Shown: positions 10,828-22,715, counted from the first letter of the stretch. The stretch: DNA of 64,000 nt from Panopea generosa (GCA_029582155.1 CM055897.1:3393001-3457000); one strand, 5' to 3'. The notes: generated by a model from the sequence alone, not told the origin. Numbers and translations: made by a program.

Positions 10828-12235
10828 TCACATGGATGCTTTATATCGCAGAAGTTTCAAGATTAACATAGAGCAATTGTGCATTTAAAAACGTCGTCTA
10901 TAAATCAATGTTAACACCTGTACATTAATCCAAGGTTCTTTGTATCTTCTATTTCTACTAAATAGTGTTCTCTATGGGGTAGAATTTCTCAAAATATGTC
11001 AATAAATCGCACAATAGCGTGATAAAACAGTATATGTGCGACGGACTAACGTAGAATAACGAAAACAATAGAAACATAACTCTCAATAACAGTTAAATTT
11101 CATTTTGTTAAGTGCTACATTTCGTTGCTAAGTTTAAATGTGTATTCCAATCGTTAGTTGTTGTACTCTTTAATTCTCTAATCTCTGTCAATCGTAATAT
11201 CATACTTGTCATGAACAAGTTTTTTGTGATTGTAAAAATGTAAAATATTAATAACTATTTTTGGTAATATTCTGTATATTGCTGATTTCGTTATGTATTT
11301 GATAAACGTGTAAAGAGATGTATCAAATGAAGCTATGCAACTTTGATTTTGAAGCATACTATAATCTTGTTGGTAGATCTGTTTACCACCCGCGGTTGGC
11401 AGACCTTTTTACCCACGCTTTGCTTCTTTGGTTGTGTAACGATATGAATGACTTATTATATTAAAGTCATTCCTTTAATATCAAGCGAACATTAATCCGT
11501 ATCGCCATCTCGTCGTAAAATACTGAATACTCTTTTTTCACTTAAAAGACATCATTTATGTGTGTTTTTCAATATTTTTTTTAAAAAAAACGACGATGTT
11601 ACTTTAATCACTTTAATATCTTCTTTTCATCTGATGTGGTGACCGAGGTAAGAGTGAGAATGTAAATAACCATAAACCAGAATTAATATTCCTTCTAGTT
11701 GTCCCGTAGAAACTTGAATCCATTAACTATTAATAGTAGATTTATTTGCTTTAAAATTAAAACAATCGTATATACAAATCGTTTTAGTACTGTGATGAGA
11801 AGTTGGTGCTAATCAGTGCATTGTAGATCTGATCTGCAGTGATATTCGAGTTTAGAAAACATTGTTAAGCTTTGAATAGCGGTTGCGTTAGCAACTCTTT
11901 TTCTACATATGTTGTAACCATATAGATATTTAATAACCATTCAGATTATATGTCAACATTAGCACCGGCCTTGTATTGTTAAATAGTCTATGTTTAATAT
12001 TAGGCATGTTTATCAATAAGCTTTGCAGATATATAAACCGATGTGTGATAAAATGTTAAAATGTTTTGAAATGATTTGAATATAGTCTCTCATAATTCTT
12101 AGAAAATGGTATGGTTATTAGTAATAAATAAAGATTGTTTCATATGATGTTTATACTGTGTATTAACCATGATGAGACTGTAATAAAGAATTAAACCTAT
12201 ATTTCTAGAAATATAATAGGGGAAATTAATAACTA
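10828..12235. other. AT-rich intergenic sequence
   Basis: No gene, RNA or repeat was recognised on either strand. Confidence 0.5.
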
Positions 12236-12400
12236 AAGCGGGGCGATAGTATAGTTACATTATATTGCGGATTTGATCCAAAGCTCGATCTGATGTATCT
12301 CAAATAATATAGGTTCTACCTAGGAAGCAGGCACGTGAGCGATTCACGAAAAATTTGGCTTTTTTTCGTAATTGAGCTAAAATATATTATTAAAAACTAA
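12236..12400 (+). repeat. tRNA-derived SINE, family B, copy 1 (diverged)
   Basis: A GGGCGATAGTATAG head, B-box-like GCGGATTTGATCC, TTCTACCTAGGAAGC and the 3' end GTAATTGAGCTAAAAT align in order with copies at 22347-22603 and 58126-58320. The head is eroded. Confidence 0.7.
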
Positions 12401-13603
12401 TCACTTCACCAAATTAAAATGAAATAAGAATTTAATGACATTTGTGTCATTCTTCCTATTAGTCATTTTGAATAGTTAATGTTATACCCTTATAAACATA
12501 AACTGCATGTTCATCTACATTGTATTGCACCATTACAGAACATTATGAAACGTATAGCTAACTTCTCCATGACAGCAATTCCCCGTAAAATGATCAGTGA
12601 TAGCATTTTAAAGTAATGGATTATCAAGCAAATATGTTTTGTAGTTTCTTTTCAACTATTTTTATGATTGAAACAAAACATATCATATGCATGCCCCACT
12701 CACGCAATATTAACAGTTTGCCTGAGCTACATCGTAAATTAATATACTTGGTTATTGATTTTAATGGGGGTTAAGGCCATTCCATACTATTAGACAGTTT
12801 CGTATACTACTGTCTTAACTCATTTGTGAATATCATGTGTTTTCATGTCGGTACAAACAATGTCTTTTAAATGATGCACTTGGGAGGGAACAAAGCTGCT
12901 AATTTGTTTGAAAAGACATGTTATTGGAAAAGGTGATTTTAAATTGTGTAAACTGTCTCTTTGGGACTACGAAAGAACAGATTATCACCTAACTGATGTT
13001 TTTATGTTATAAATAGTTTATTTATATCACAATCCAAATTTAAAAAAACAAAAAACAATTTGATACTTTTTTACAATTCTATATACTGACACATATTTCA
13101 AATTTGATAAAAGCACCAGTTTTATAGTTAGAATTATCCAACAGTATTTTGGTTATACCATAGGATAAAGTTGCTCATTGTGTTTATACAATCGAGTATA
13201 GCAATTATTTCTGATATACTCCTTTTTAAGTACTTTTTCACTTTACTTTGCAAAGAAACCTGAGAGTTTATATGTATTGCTCTCGAAGACGCTTCTTGAA
13301 TAAAACCAAACTGAGTATTTTATGTAGTATTTTAAAGACCGCCGTATCGACCCTTTGATCGAACCACAACCTCTGGCTCGAGCGGCAAACACTATTAATT
13401 GTAGTACAGTCCGCTTATACATTGTTATAATATATTAACTAAGTCACTGTGGCACAGTATTGACAGCGTCTGAAGTTATCTCTAAATTTCTGATTGCACA
13501 CTTTAGCTGTACGGGTTATTAAGCCGATCAATCTAATGAAATAACAGGGGTTATTACCGTTACTCCATTTGAAATCCAAGTTCATCCTGTCGTCGTCAGC
13601 CAA
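12401..13603. other. AT-rich intergenic sequence
   Basis: Nothing recognised. Confidence 0.5.
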
Positions 13604-13897
13604 GCCCGATTAGCTCAGTCGACAGCGCGCATGACTATCAGTCCACAGGTCGTGAGTTCGAATCCCCGCCCTGCAACAGTCTCCGTGATGATTGATATAC
13701 GACATTGTGTCTCATTATCATTTGTCTCTCACCCCTGATTCAAGTGAGAAAGTTATTAGTTACTTGCAGAGACGGGGTGTGCTGTAGCACTGGTTAGCCT
13801 TTCAGGGTCCCAGGAAAGAATGGTTCGGTTAATTGGTCGTATGTTAGCATTCGATTGAATTAAATGACGCTAAATATCAATTAATTCAATCAATCAG
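13604..13897 (+). repeat. tRNA-derived SINE, family A, copy 1 (full length)
   Basis: The head GCCCGATTAGCTCAGTCG is a tRNA-like A box region and GGTCGTGAGTTCGAATCC is a B box, so the element has an internal Pol III promoter. The body carries TGATTGATATACGACA, TCTCATTATCATTTG, TCTCACCCCTGATTC, GGGGTGTGCT and AAATGACGCTAAATAT. It ends in a CAAT-type tail (TTCAATCAATCAG). Four more copies are present at 26827-27110, 31136-31417 (-), 32688-32954 and 58890-59094, making this the commonest dispersed element in the window. SINEs of this build depend on a partner LINE for copying. Confidence 0.9.
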
Positions 13898-14527
13898 TCG
13901 TTGTCGCACAATCAAATAGGAAAGTGTGATAGTGATACCAACAATAATAGCTGCAAAAAGCTGTAACATCAAAGTTGTTGACCTTCATGATCTGTTTAGC
14001 AAGTTAGAAGCTAAAGTGACAATATTCCAAAAGCTTGTAATACATACTTTTAAAGAGGAGGTAACGTTATTTTCAACACAAAAAATATATGGTTTCACGT
14101 TTAAATACGTATTTGTAGGAGCAACTACTGATATATTTGAGTAGAATAAACATTGCTCCTCGAGTAGCATCAAGTAAAAACTCTTTCTTTATATAACAAA
14201 CTTACATTTAGAAAATAGTTTTCCATTTATTTGTCATATAATTATTAAGGTGACGTTTGCCAAAGTCTTTTGGATTTTATACACCTTAAGAAGGAGAAAA
14301 AGAAATAAAGGACGAACAATAATGATATATGTTAACCACTGAATGTGTACCAGTTTCATGCTTCTTTAAATTTCAAAATAGATTTATGTCTGATGTTATA
14401 GCGTGTCAACTAGTCTATAACATTTTGCTTTGAGATTACGTTTATTTCGTTAAAACCATTTGTATTTTGAAATTTCCAATCATTGTATTTTTTTTTGTCA
14501 GAAAATGATTCTGTCTTTCGAAAGAAA
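13898..14527. other. AT-rich intergenic sequence
   Basis: Nothing firm. Overlapping small ORFs near 13926-14173 lie on opposite strands of the same DNA and neither shows splice or coding signals. Confidence 0.45.
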
Positions 14528-16935
14528 GGTAGTAGGTCTAGACTACGATTATTCTATAGATATGTTATTGTGTGGACAGTTTATCGTCAGGCATTATGTC
14601 TTGTATACTAGTATAGTAGGTCTACGGTTTTTCTATAAAGATTTTATTGTGTGGACATTTTGTGTTAAGGCATTATGTCTTTTATACAAGTACAGTAGGT
14701 CTATGGTTATTATACAGAGGTTTTATTGTGTGGACAGTTTATCGTAAGGCATGATGTCTTGTGTTCTAGTAAGTAGATAAACGGTTATTCTATAGTGATT
14801 TTATCGTGTAGACAGTTTATCGTAAGGTATTATAATGTATTGTATAATAGTATAGTAGGTATACGATTATTTTATATATATATTATTGTGTGGACAGTTT
14901 ATCGTAAGGCATTATGTCTTTTATACTAGTACAGTAGGTCTACGGTTATTATACAGAGATTTATTGTATGGACAGTTTATCGTAAGGCATGATGTCTTGA
15001 GTACTAGTAAAGTAGGTATACGGTTATTCTATAGTGATTTTATCGTGTAGAAAGTTTATCCTAATGCATTATGTCTTGTTAACTAGTATAGGAGGTATAC
15101 GGTTATTCTATAGAGATTTTATTGTGTGGACAGTTTATCGTAAGGCATTATGTCTTGAGTACTAGTAAAGAAGGTATACGGTTATTCTATAGTGATTTTA
15201 TCGTGCAGACAGTTTATCCTAATGCATTATGTCTTGTTAACTAGTATAGGAGGTATACGGTTATTCTATAGAGATTTTATTGTGTTAACAGTTTATCGTA
15301 AGGCATTATGTCTTGTGTACTAGTATAGTAGGTCTACGGTTATTATACAGAGATTTTATTGTGTGGACAGTTTATCGTAAGGCATTATGTCTTGAGTACT
15401 AGTAAAGTAGGTATACGGTTATTCTATAGTGATTTTATCGTGTAGACAGTTTATCCTAATGCATTATGTCTTGTTTACTAGTATAGGAGGTATACGGTTA
15501 TTCTATAGAGATTTTATTGTGTTAACAGTTTATCGTAAGGCATTATGTCTTGTGTACTAGTATAGTAGGTCTACGGTTATTATACAGAGTTTTATTGTGT
15601 GGACTGTCTATCTTAAGGCATTAGGTCCTGACGTGTACTAGTACAGTAGGTCTACGGTTATTCTATAGAAATTGTATTATGTGGACAGTTTATCGTAAGG
15701 CATTAAGTCTTGTGTACTAGTATTGTCGGTCTACGTTTATTCTATAGAGATTTTATTGTGTGGACAGTTTATCGTAAGGCATAATGTATTGTGTAATAGT
15801 ATAGTAGGTCTACGGTTATTCTTTAGAGATTTTATTGTGTGGACAGTTTATCGTAGGGCATAATGTCTTGTATAATAGTATAGTACGTCTACGGTTATTC
15901 TTTAGAGATTTTATTGTGTGGACAGTTTATCATTAAACATTATATCTTGTATACTAGTATAGTAAGTATTCGGTTATTCTATAGAGAATTAATTGTGTTG
16001 GCATTTTATCGTTACGCTTAATGTCTTGTATACTAGAATAGTAGGTCTACGGGTATTCTACAAAGATTTTATTGCCTTGACTGTTTATCGTACGGAATTA
16101 TGCCTTGTAGGCTAGTATAGTAGGTATACGGTTATTCTATAGATATTTTATTGTGCAGACAGTTTATCGTAAGGCATTATGTCTTGTGTTCTAGTATATT
16201 CGATCTACGGTTATTCTGTAGATATTTTATTGTGTAGACTGTTTGTCCTAAGGCATTATATCTTTTATACTAGTTTAGTAGGTCTACGGTTATTCTATAG
16301 AGATGTTATTGTGTAGACAGTTTATCGTTAGGCATTATGTCATGAATAATAAGATAGTAGGTCTACTGTTATTCTATAGATATGTTATTGTGTGAACAGG
16401 TGATCCTAAGGCATTTTGTCATGTATACTAGTATAGCAAGTCTACGGTTATTCTGAAGATATTTTATTGTGTAGACAGTTGATCGTAAGGCAAGGCTTTA
16501 TGTGCTTTATGCTTTATGCAAGGTGATCCTAAGGCATTATGTCTTGTTTACTAGTATAGTAGGTCTACGGTTATTCTATAGAGATTTCATTGTGTGGACA
16601 GGTGATCGTAAGGCATTATGTCTTGTTTACTGGTATAGTAGGTCTACGGTTATTCTATAGAGATTTCATTTTGTGGACAGGTGATCGTAAGGCATTATGT
16701 TTTGTATACTAGTATAGAGATTTTATTGTGTGGACAGGTGATTGTAAGGCATTATGTCTTGTATACTAGTATAGTAGGTCTACGGTTATTCTATAGATAT
16801 GTTATTGTGTGGACAGGTGATCCTAAGGCATTATGTCATGTATACAAGTATAGTATGGCTACGGTTATTCTATAGAGATTTTATTGTGTAGACGGTTTAT
16901 CGTCAGGCATTATTATGTCTTGTATACTGGTATAG
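14528..16935. repeat. 79-bp satellite-like array, about 30 units
   Basis: The unit contains GTAGGTCTACGGTTATTC, TATAGAGATTTTATTG, TGTGGACAGTTTATCG, TAAGGCATTATGTCTT and GTATACTAGTATA; the total is 79 bp. Higher-order structure is visible: the marked variant GGAGGTATACGG recurs at 15091, 15249 and 15486, that is at two and three unit lengths. The variants GTGATTTTATCGTG and TCCTAATGCATT travel with it. Near 16480-16530 one unit is disrupted by a short TTTATGC-rich insertion. The unit is not a multiple of three, so the ORFs found here are incidental. Confidence 0.95.
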
Positions 16936-17530
16936 TACACTGTTGTCTGTTTATTGACTGGTTTACATCATTCGCAATGGGAAAGTGTCGCGTATGTAAA
17001 ACGTAGTCTGGCAGAGCAACTGTGTTGTTTATAATGTGACTTTGATGATAGAGCGATGTTGGCGTGTCTGTTTGCGCTCCATTTATCTACCTTAAAACCC
17101 CAACTTTTACTGTCAGGAAAGAAATTATTTTTAAGAAAAAAATATCAAATTACAACGCTTCACTAGGCTATCTGCTGATGGTGAATTAACACAGATCTCT
17201 GAGTACAGAGTGCATATCACTCGAATTTCATTTTTTTTACAGTTAGAGTTAAACTGCATGTAACAAACATTGTTTGAAAACTATTTTTGCCAATTAAATG
17301 TATTAACACTATTCTGTAGTATGCAACATTTTAACAAAAACAATGCATTTATGACTTAAACATTTTGAAAAAGGATTCTCTGATTTGAATTATGCCCCAG
17401 AGCCATTTTGCGGCTTTTATATGGCAGTTTGGGGCCTTAAATGGGTTTACTCTCCCAAATGAGTGGTTTTCTATGTTCTCAAACATTCGATAATATTACC
17501 CACCTAACTGTGTAACAGAAAGAGCGGATA
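16936..17530. other. Intergenic sequence
   Basis: No gene or repeat recognised. Confidence 0.45.
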
Positions 17531-17534
17531 AATT

Positions 17535-17760
17535 AAAAGAGTTTATTTTCCATTACTGAAAAATAATTCACGAGGTTTTCGAGGATCATTCACGAGTGAA
17601 TCTTTCCATTCGCAAACGGTGAAGGAAATATTTTCAGTAAAGGAAATTAGCAGTGGAATAATCTATTCATAATTGTTCCAAAAATAAAACTGACACTAAA
17701 ACACCACGTAATTGTCTATGTGGTGACGTCAGTTCATAAACGTATTGACGTTTATGAAGT
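17535..17760. repeat. Imperfect inverted repeats (MITE-like)
   Basis: The left arm TTTTCCATTACTGAAAA near 17550 pairs imperfectly with ATTTTCAGTAAAGGAAA near 17630. The palindrome ATTCACGAGTGAAT lies between them. Downstream is a perfect 11-bp stem TTCATAAACGT / ACGTTTATGAA with a four-base loop at 17733-17758, preceded by CACCAC / GTGGTG. The architecture resembles small fold-back elements, but I cannot define ends or a target duplication. Confidence 0.5.
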
Positions 17761-18464
17761 CGTTCCAGGAACTAGTTAACTGTGATTAGTTAATAAATAT
17801 TAAGATCTACTTAAGTCTGAGATATCATTCTTTAAGATATCTAGATTATTCACCTTTAGAAATTAACACATATCGGTATTAGAGAGAATTGTGTATCTAA
17901 TGTAAATGCAACATTGGAAAAAAATGTATAAAATGTAAAAGAAGAAAATAGAATCTACTGAACGGAACTACAGATAAGAGGTCATTAGGATGGAACATAT
18001 TAGACGGAGAGAAAATGTAAGGCGAAATTGAGAGACAATAAAAAATAATTCATAAACTATAGAAGTGCAGACCTGACAGATATATATTAGAGGTGAATTG
18101 CAGATAAGGGAGCAATTGAATGTAAAGGGATGATATATTGCTACGTAACCAAGATAACCCTCAGCAAAACCAAAGCATTTCCGGTAACTCACAGTGCCTC
18201 GTATCTTAAACGGTCTAATCGCAACCGGGACAATTTAATAAAAAATGATATATAAATCATATATTCATAATAGTTGATCAAAATGCTATTACGGTGCATG
18301 TTACCCCAGACAGCTTTCATCAGTAGCATGTTTGTGAATCAGACATGGCAGTTCAGATGGTCAAGCTAACAACACTTTTTTCACATTTTCGTTGAATTTG
18401 AGATTATCAACATATCATAATATCATTCAAAGGTTATTGAAAGGAAAACAACCTTTTGTACATA
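17761..18464. other. AT-rich intergenic sequence
   Basis: Nothing recognised. Confidence 0.45.
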
Positions 18465-18535
18465 CGCACGCATGCCACGCACGGGTGCACGGACGCCACG
18501 CACCGGTGCACGGACGCAACGTACGCACACGTGAC
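18465..18535 (+). repeat. GC-rich 21-bp tandem repeat
   Basis: GTGCACGGACGCCACGCACC occurs at 18485, is followed by GTGCACGGACGCAACG at 18506, and has a partial unit before. It is a sharp GC-rich island in AT-rich DNA. Confidence 0.65.
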
Positions 18536-18602
18536 TATCGTTTAACGATCACTCCTCACATCGCTACGGTGAGCCAAGTTCGGTAAAGAATAATTTAAAA
18601 AA

Positions 18603-18705
18603 AAACTGTTAACTGAAGGACGCCGGTTCTACACCGATTATGTTGTAGCTCTTCGTCATCTAATTCGATCCTATTTATTACTTGTGTTGAAAGTGCCGTT
18701 TAACA
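18603..18705 (+). repeat. SINE family E, 3' fragment (diverged)
   Basis: GAAGGACGCCGGTTCTAC and the end TGTTGAAAGTGCCGTTTAAC parallel GAAGGACGGTGGTTCTAT and GTTGAACAGTGCGTTAAAC of the copy at 62276-62490. Confidence 0.5.
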
Positions 18706-19860
18706 GCATTGAAACGACTAGGATCAAATTCAGTTCTTCCACTGTTTGTGTAAGTTAACAAGGTCATGGAGACACGTTATCTTATTTAACTTTCAAAAAA
18801 GAGATAACATAGTGTGCTCCAAGTATCATTTAATCTGTGTTAAAAATAATTATTTAGCCAAGTCCGCTGTTTTATGAGGTGGTGCTATTTAAATTTATAG
18901 CCCAACCGGTGCCGTTTATTATAATACAGTACAAACAATGAAATTTATGTTGATTCAAGTCTCGTTTTATTTGTATCATAACGGTACCGGACCAATTTTT
19001 TTCCGAGATGATACTGTCTTGAAAGGAAATAGTTCACGTTATTGGCGGAGTAATATGATACGAAACAAAGGTAGAAAAGGCAGAAAACAATAGGTACATC
19101 TTCTTATGTTTTTAATATAAAAATAAAGTAACTTTATTCCATTGACTATAGATAGTAATTGAAACACATGCATGTTTTAAAACTTTCAATTAAACAGTCA
19201 CACTCATACATGCTTGTCTCTTGACACCTTACATAATGATCTTCTGAAATACGCAAAATTGTATATCATTTGAACACATACGAGTATAGGACTTTTGCGA
19301 AAAAAGTTCCAACAGATTTTTTTAACTCATTCTTTATTTTACTCTTTGCGTTTTAAACATCATCTTAAATATTTGAAATCTCATCATGTAAGATAAACAA
19401 CAGATCCTAAATTTGTAATTTAATTCATTATTTTCATATTGTTAGATTTTACATTTATAAAGTATTATATATATATGTGTATATATATATTGCAATGAAC
19501 TACGCTCATGTATTTGTGTTATATTCCAACAAACACATCAACATATATCCATAAAGAATAAATACTAGTTCTGAAATGCAGTATAAACCCGAAGTTGTGT
19601 CAACAACTTCTATATAAATCAAATAAAACAAATGCAAATCAACTGCAATGTAGAAATAAATAAATGAATTAAAGAAATAACACATAAAAAATCCTTGCAC
19701 TTTACTTAGACACTGCGCGCCAGTGTTAATCACTTACATACACAATTGATTGACCTCTTCAATTCCTGCGATTCGTGTATATGTTCAGTTATTATAATGT
19801 TCATAGGGCGTGACTGCTTTTGCAAATGCCCGTAGCATAAAGTTGAAAATAATAGCATGT
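18706..19860. other. AT-rich intergenic sequence
   Basis: A short TA-rich run lies near 19467-19490. No gene was recognised. On the minus strand this is downstream of the secreted-peptide gene. Confidence 0.45.
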
Positions 19861-19866
19861 CGTCTT

Positions 19867-19872
19867 TTTTAA
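19867..19872 (-). terminator. Possible poly(A) signal of the secreted-peptide gene
   Basis: ATTAAA on the minus strand, about 210 bases after the stop codon at 20081. It is the commonest variant of the AATAAA signal. The hexamer is frequent in AT-rich DNA, so the assignment is weak. Confidence 0.25.
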
Positions 19873-20080
19873 TGTCTTCATTGTGATTGTTCATTGTCTT
19901 TTAAAAGATTAATTAAGATACCCTGAAATAAATAAAACGTCAGCATTGTAAAACATAAAAGTGAGATCAAGAAGAAAAGTCGTTTTCCACTTCTGAATAT
20001 GAGATTCATTCCTTAAGATTCTTGTTGATATTGTTTAAAATGAAGAGCACAGTTCTTTATCATGTAGTTGGGGCATGCCA

Positions 20081-20335
20081 CTATCTGACTAGTCGCTTGC
20101 ACATGTCAACCACACTTTGGGAATCTCTATGGCAGCATTCGTTATAAAGTTGTAAACTGTTATACATTCTGGCACATACGTAGCAGGTCGTGTGCTCGTC
20201 CTCGTCAAATCCGCAGAAACCTGTCCTCAATGCTTTCGTCTGTTCATGATAACTTCTGCGGATTTCAACAGAAGGGAACGTAAGGACACCGGAAATGACG
20301 AAAAGTAAAATCTGTACAGTCGTGTAAGTGAACAT
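20081..20335 (-). CDS. Secreted six-cysteine peptide precursor, 84 aa
   Basis: The best gene in the window. From the ATG at 20335 the frame gives 84 residues and stops at TAG (20083-20081). Residues 1-20 form a typical signal peptide (MFTYTTVQILLFVISG, then VLTF), so the product should enter the secretory pathway. The remainder is compact and hydrophilic, with cysteines at 41, 51, 54, 67, 68 and 79 (CxxC at 51-54, adjacent CC at 67-68). Six cysteines suggest three disulphides. Arg-Arg lies at 26-27 and Lys-Arg at 80-81. The exon is preceded by a strong acceptor, a pyrimidine-rich run ending TATTTTCAG at 20339, just three bases before the ATG. An upstream TATA, initiator and donor complete a two-exon model. 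The size and CxxC...CC...C pattern recall small lophotrochozoan neuropeptide or hormone precursors (whitnin/SPTR- or PKYMDT-like), but that family name is a tentative recollection. The longer open frame upstream of the ATG crosses the acceptor and is not used in this model. Confidence 0.65.
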   Translation of the reverse strand: MFTYTTVQILLFVISGVLTFPSVEIRRSYHEQTKALRTGFCGFDEDEHTTCYVCARMYNSLQLYNECCHRDSQSVVDMCKRLVR

Positions 20336-20338
20336 ATT

Positions 20339-20936
20339 CTGAAAATAGACAAAGAAAACATTATTAAAAAACATGCTTGAATGCACGAGGATTGCACGTC
20401 GTCTATCCAATAATCACTTCAGTTTATGTTTGTTATGTTTGATTACACCGGAAGTCCGTTAACAAACCGAGAACTGAGTATTTTAAAAAGCCATCAGATC
20501 AAGTTTGAGATCAAATATGCGTCCTTTGGCATCAGATGTCAACACCCTATCCACGACACCATCACCACGCTTGAATACAATTTTATGATACATTTATCTT
20601 GAAAGAAACTGAGAAAGATAATATATTTAAAGACGTTGACAGAGGCAGGCAATCACTTGTCCACAGTTATGAGCTGACCAGTTGGTCTCGAACACAACGA
20701 TATTGGGTAATGAATCATTGGAAACAATATCTTATCGGGTTTTAATGGTGTAAATATAACAAACCGAATGATAAATAAGATTTGTAGGATTACATAATGT
20801 CATAAGTTTCCAATATATACAAAGATTCACTATCACTGACATTTGTAGAATTAATATATTCATTATATATAAGTATCGCCATGTTATCTTATATTATTTT
20901 TACGTTTAGAATAGCATACAACATGATATGAAATAC
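20339..20936 (-). other. Proposed intron of the secreted-peptide gene
   Basis: A GT (20936-20935, in AAG|GTATTT) to AG (20340-20339, in TTTTCAG) intron of 598 bases separates a 40-base non-coding exon from the coding exon. A splice just before the ATG is common in peptide-hormone genes. It is AT-rich with no other features. Confidence 0.45.
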
Positions 20937-20976
20937 CTTAATTCTCCCGGGTCAGACATAGTCTGAAGTACCGACT
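20937..20976 (-). other. Proposed 5' non-coding exon
   Basis: It runs from the initiator A at 20976 to the donor AAG|GTATTT. It includes the GC-rich word CCCGGGAG and has no in-frame start of its own that would compete strongly. Confidence 0.4.
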
Positions 20977-21003
20977 GATATACAGGTCCACTGTCTTTAT
21001 ATA
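20973..21003 (-). promoter_or_regulatory. Core promoter: TATA box and initiator
   Basis: On the minus strand TATATAAAG spans 21003-20995 and TCAGTC, an initiator-type sequence, spans 20978-20973. The first T of the TATA box is 27 bases from the initiator A, slightly closer than the usual 28-31. The pairing with a downstream donor, acceptor and signal-peptide ORF makes it more than a chance AT run. Confidence 0.45.
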
Positions 21004-22346
21004 CAGTATATATCATCTTTATATAGAAGTATGATTTTGTGACTTACATTTTAATTATAATTAATCTCAGCTGTCAGTACTAAATTAACAAATCTATTTT
21101 TTCATCATATTGAATTCTAATATGATTTGGAATATTTAATCATAATATGTTGGTTATTGGTTACAGTGTGTGTAGAGCGTCTAGTTTGTACCCTTATTTA
21201 TTTGTTTGTTGAGGAATGTGACAAGACTCACGTTTTGATTCAGGAAAATATGATATTTCTTTTCCTGTAGTCAGTTTTTTATGACTACTTAACTCAAATA
21301 TGCTTTTATTTCAGATAACGATGGAAACATGAGTTAGTACTGTCTGTAAGAAAGTATTTTGCTTTTATTTCAAACACGTTTATACTTAGCACAAAACGCT
21401 GCACCTGTCATCAAACATCCGTATCTGCGTGGTAGTTTGCATGATAAATGTCATGTGTGCATGCTTGGTAAAGATAAGTGAATGCCATTTTTATCAAATT
21501 TTCAAAACCGGCTGATTACGTTGAGAGCTTGTAGCTAGTATACTGTATAGTACGGAGCCATTACATTCTAAAATTTCTCAATATCGTCATCTTCCTTTGT
21601 AGTGTTTGGAAATTAAGAGCATTAAAACTGGAATATAGTATCTTGTTTTCTACTTATATATATAACGGTACGCTATGTGTCGCAAATGTTCACTATCATC
21701 TAGTCATCTAATGTAAGGTATTTTACTCACAATTATTTAAATATCATGTTTAAATAAATTATTTATAAATCATATATATGTAACTATAAACATATATCGT
21801 GATCACATTTTATTTCTTTACTTATTTAAAATCGATCAAACTTACACTCAGCATGTAGTCAAATGTTATTTTAAACCCTTATTATAAAGGAAGAATCTAA
21901 ATCACTGGTACAAAATGTTTTTACATAGAATTTACCTTTGTTTCCAAAACTATATCAAACTGAGTAGTAATTGAACACTTTTTAGTTATTTTAATAGTTA
22001 ATGCTTATTTACACGTAAGTAACTATCAACTGTGAATCAGTTTCTGTGTGTGCTCTTAGCAAAGGTTCGCTGTCCTTGTTCATGCCATCTTATATACACC
22101 CTTTGAAGGTTCTGGATTGTAACCTCACATCTCTGTTTAAAGGTACTCATACACATGCTATTGACGCTTTTGACCAAAGAGGTACCAGTTCATTTATGTC
22201 TGACCATTTTTAAGAAATACGAAGTTTTTTTAAGATTGTATAAATATCCTGTCAGCATTTGTTGTGTAACAATATCATACTCTTTTGTGAAATATTCCGT
22301 CACTGCATTGATTTATCTTAACATCTTGATTCAAAGGCATGAAAAA
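21004..22346. other. AT-rich intergenic sequence
   Basis: No gene recognised. It is the presumptive upstream region of the secreted-peptide gene on the minus strand. Confidence 0.45.
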
Positions 22347-22603
22347 CGGGGCGGTAGTGTAATGATAGAGTGTTGGCCGCTCACGCCAGAGGTTGCGGGT
22401 TCGATCCGCCGGTCGACCCGATGCCGCCCATAAAACAACACTCAGTACTGGTTCTTCCCAGGAAGCTGACAACACTCAGTACTGGTTCTTCCCAGGAAGC
22501 TGACAACACTCAGTTCTGGTTCTTCCCAGGAAGCGGAGTCGGGAGCGGATCATATAAGTTCTGAGTTTTCGTCGCAATTGAGCTAAAATAAATTAGTATA
22601 AAC
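22347..22603 (+). repeat. tRNA-derived SINE, family B, copy 2, with internal triplication
   Basis: The head GGGGCGGTAGTGTAATG and B box GGTTGCGGGTTCGATCC are the best preserved of this family. The body block AACACTCAGTACTGGTTC plus TTCCCAGGAAGCTGAC (34 bp) is repeated nearly three times at 22437, 22471 and 22505. The other copies have it once. The 3' end GTCGCAATTGAGCTAAAAT matches the copies at 12236 and 58126. Confidence 0.85.
22437..22535 (+). repeat. 34-bp tandem triplication inside the SINE
   Basis: Exact 34-base spacing between starts (22437, 22471, 22505). The third unit has one change (CAGTTCTGG for CAGTACTGG) and then continues into the normal SINE 3' part. Confidence 0.9.
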
Positions 22604-22715
22604 TTAAACATGAAATACACGACACAAGTAACATCGTTCTCACACTATATCAGAAGCAATGCGACATAATGTGATAGTGTCAAGTGTTGTTGAGTCGTTA
22701 ATTGATTCTGTGTAT

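Noticed and set aside
13604-13680. Functional tRNA gene
   Set aside because: A and B boxes are present, but the acceptor and other arms do not pair and the same head is fused to a SINE body in five places.
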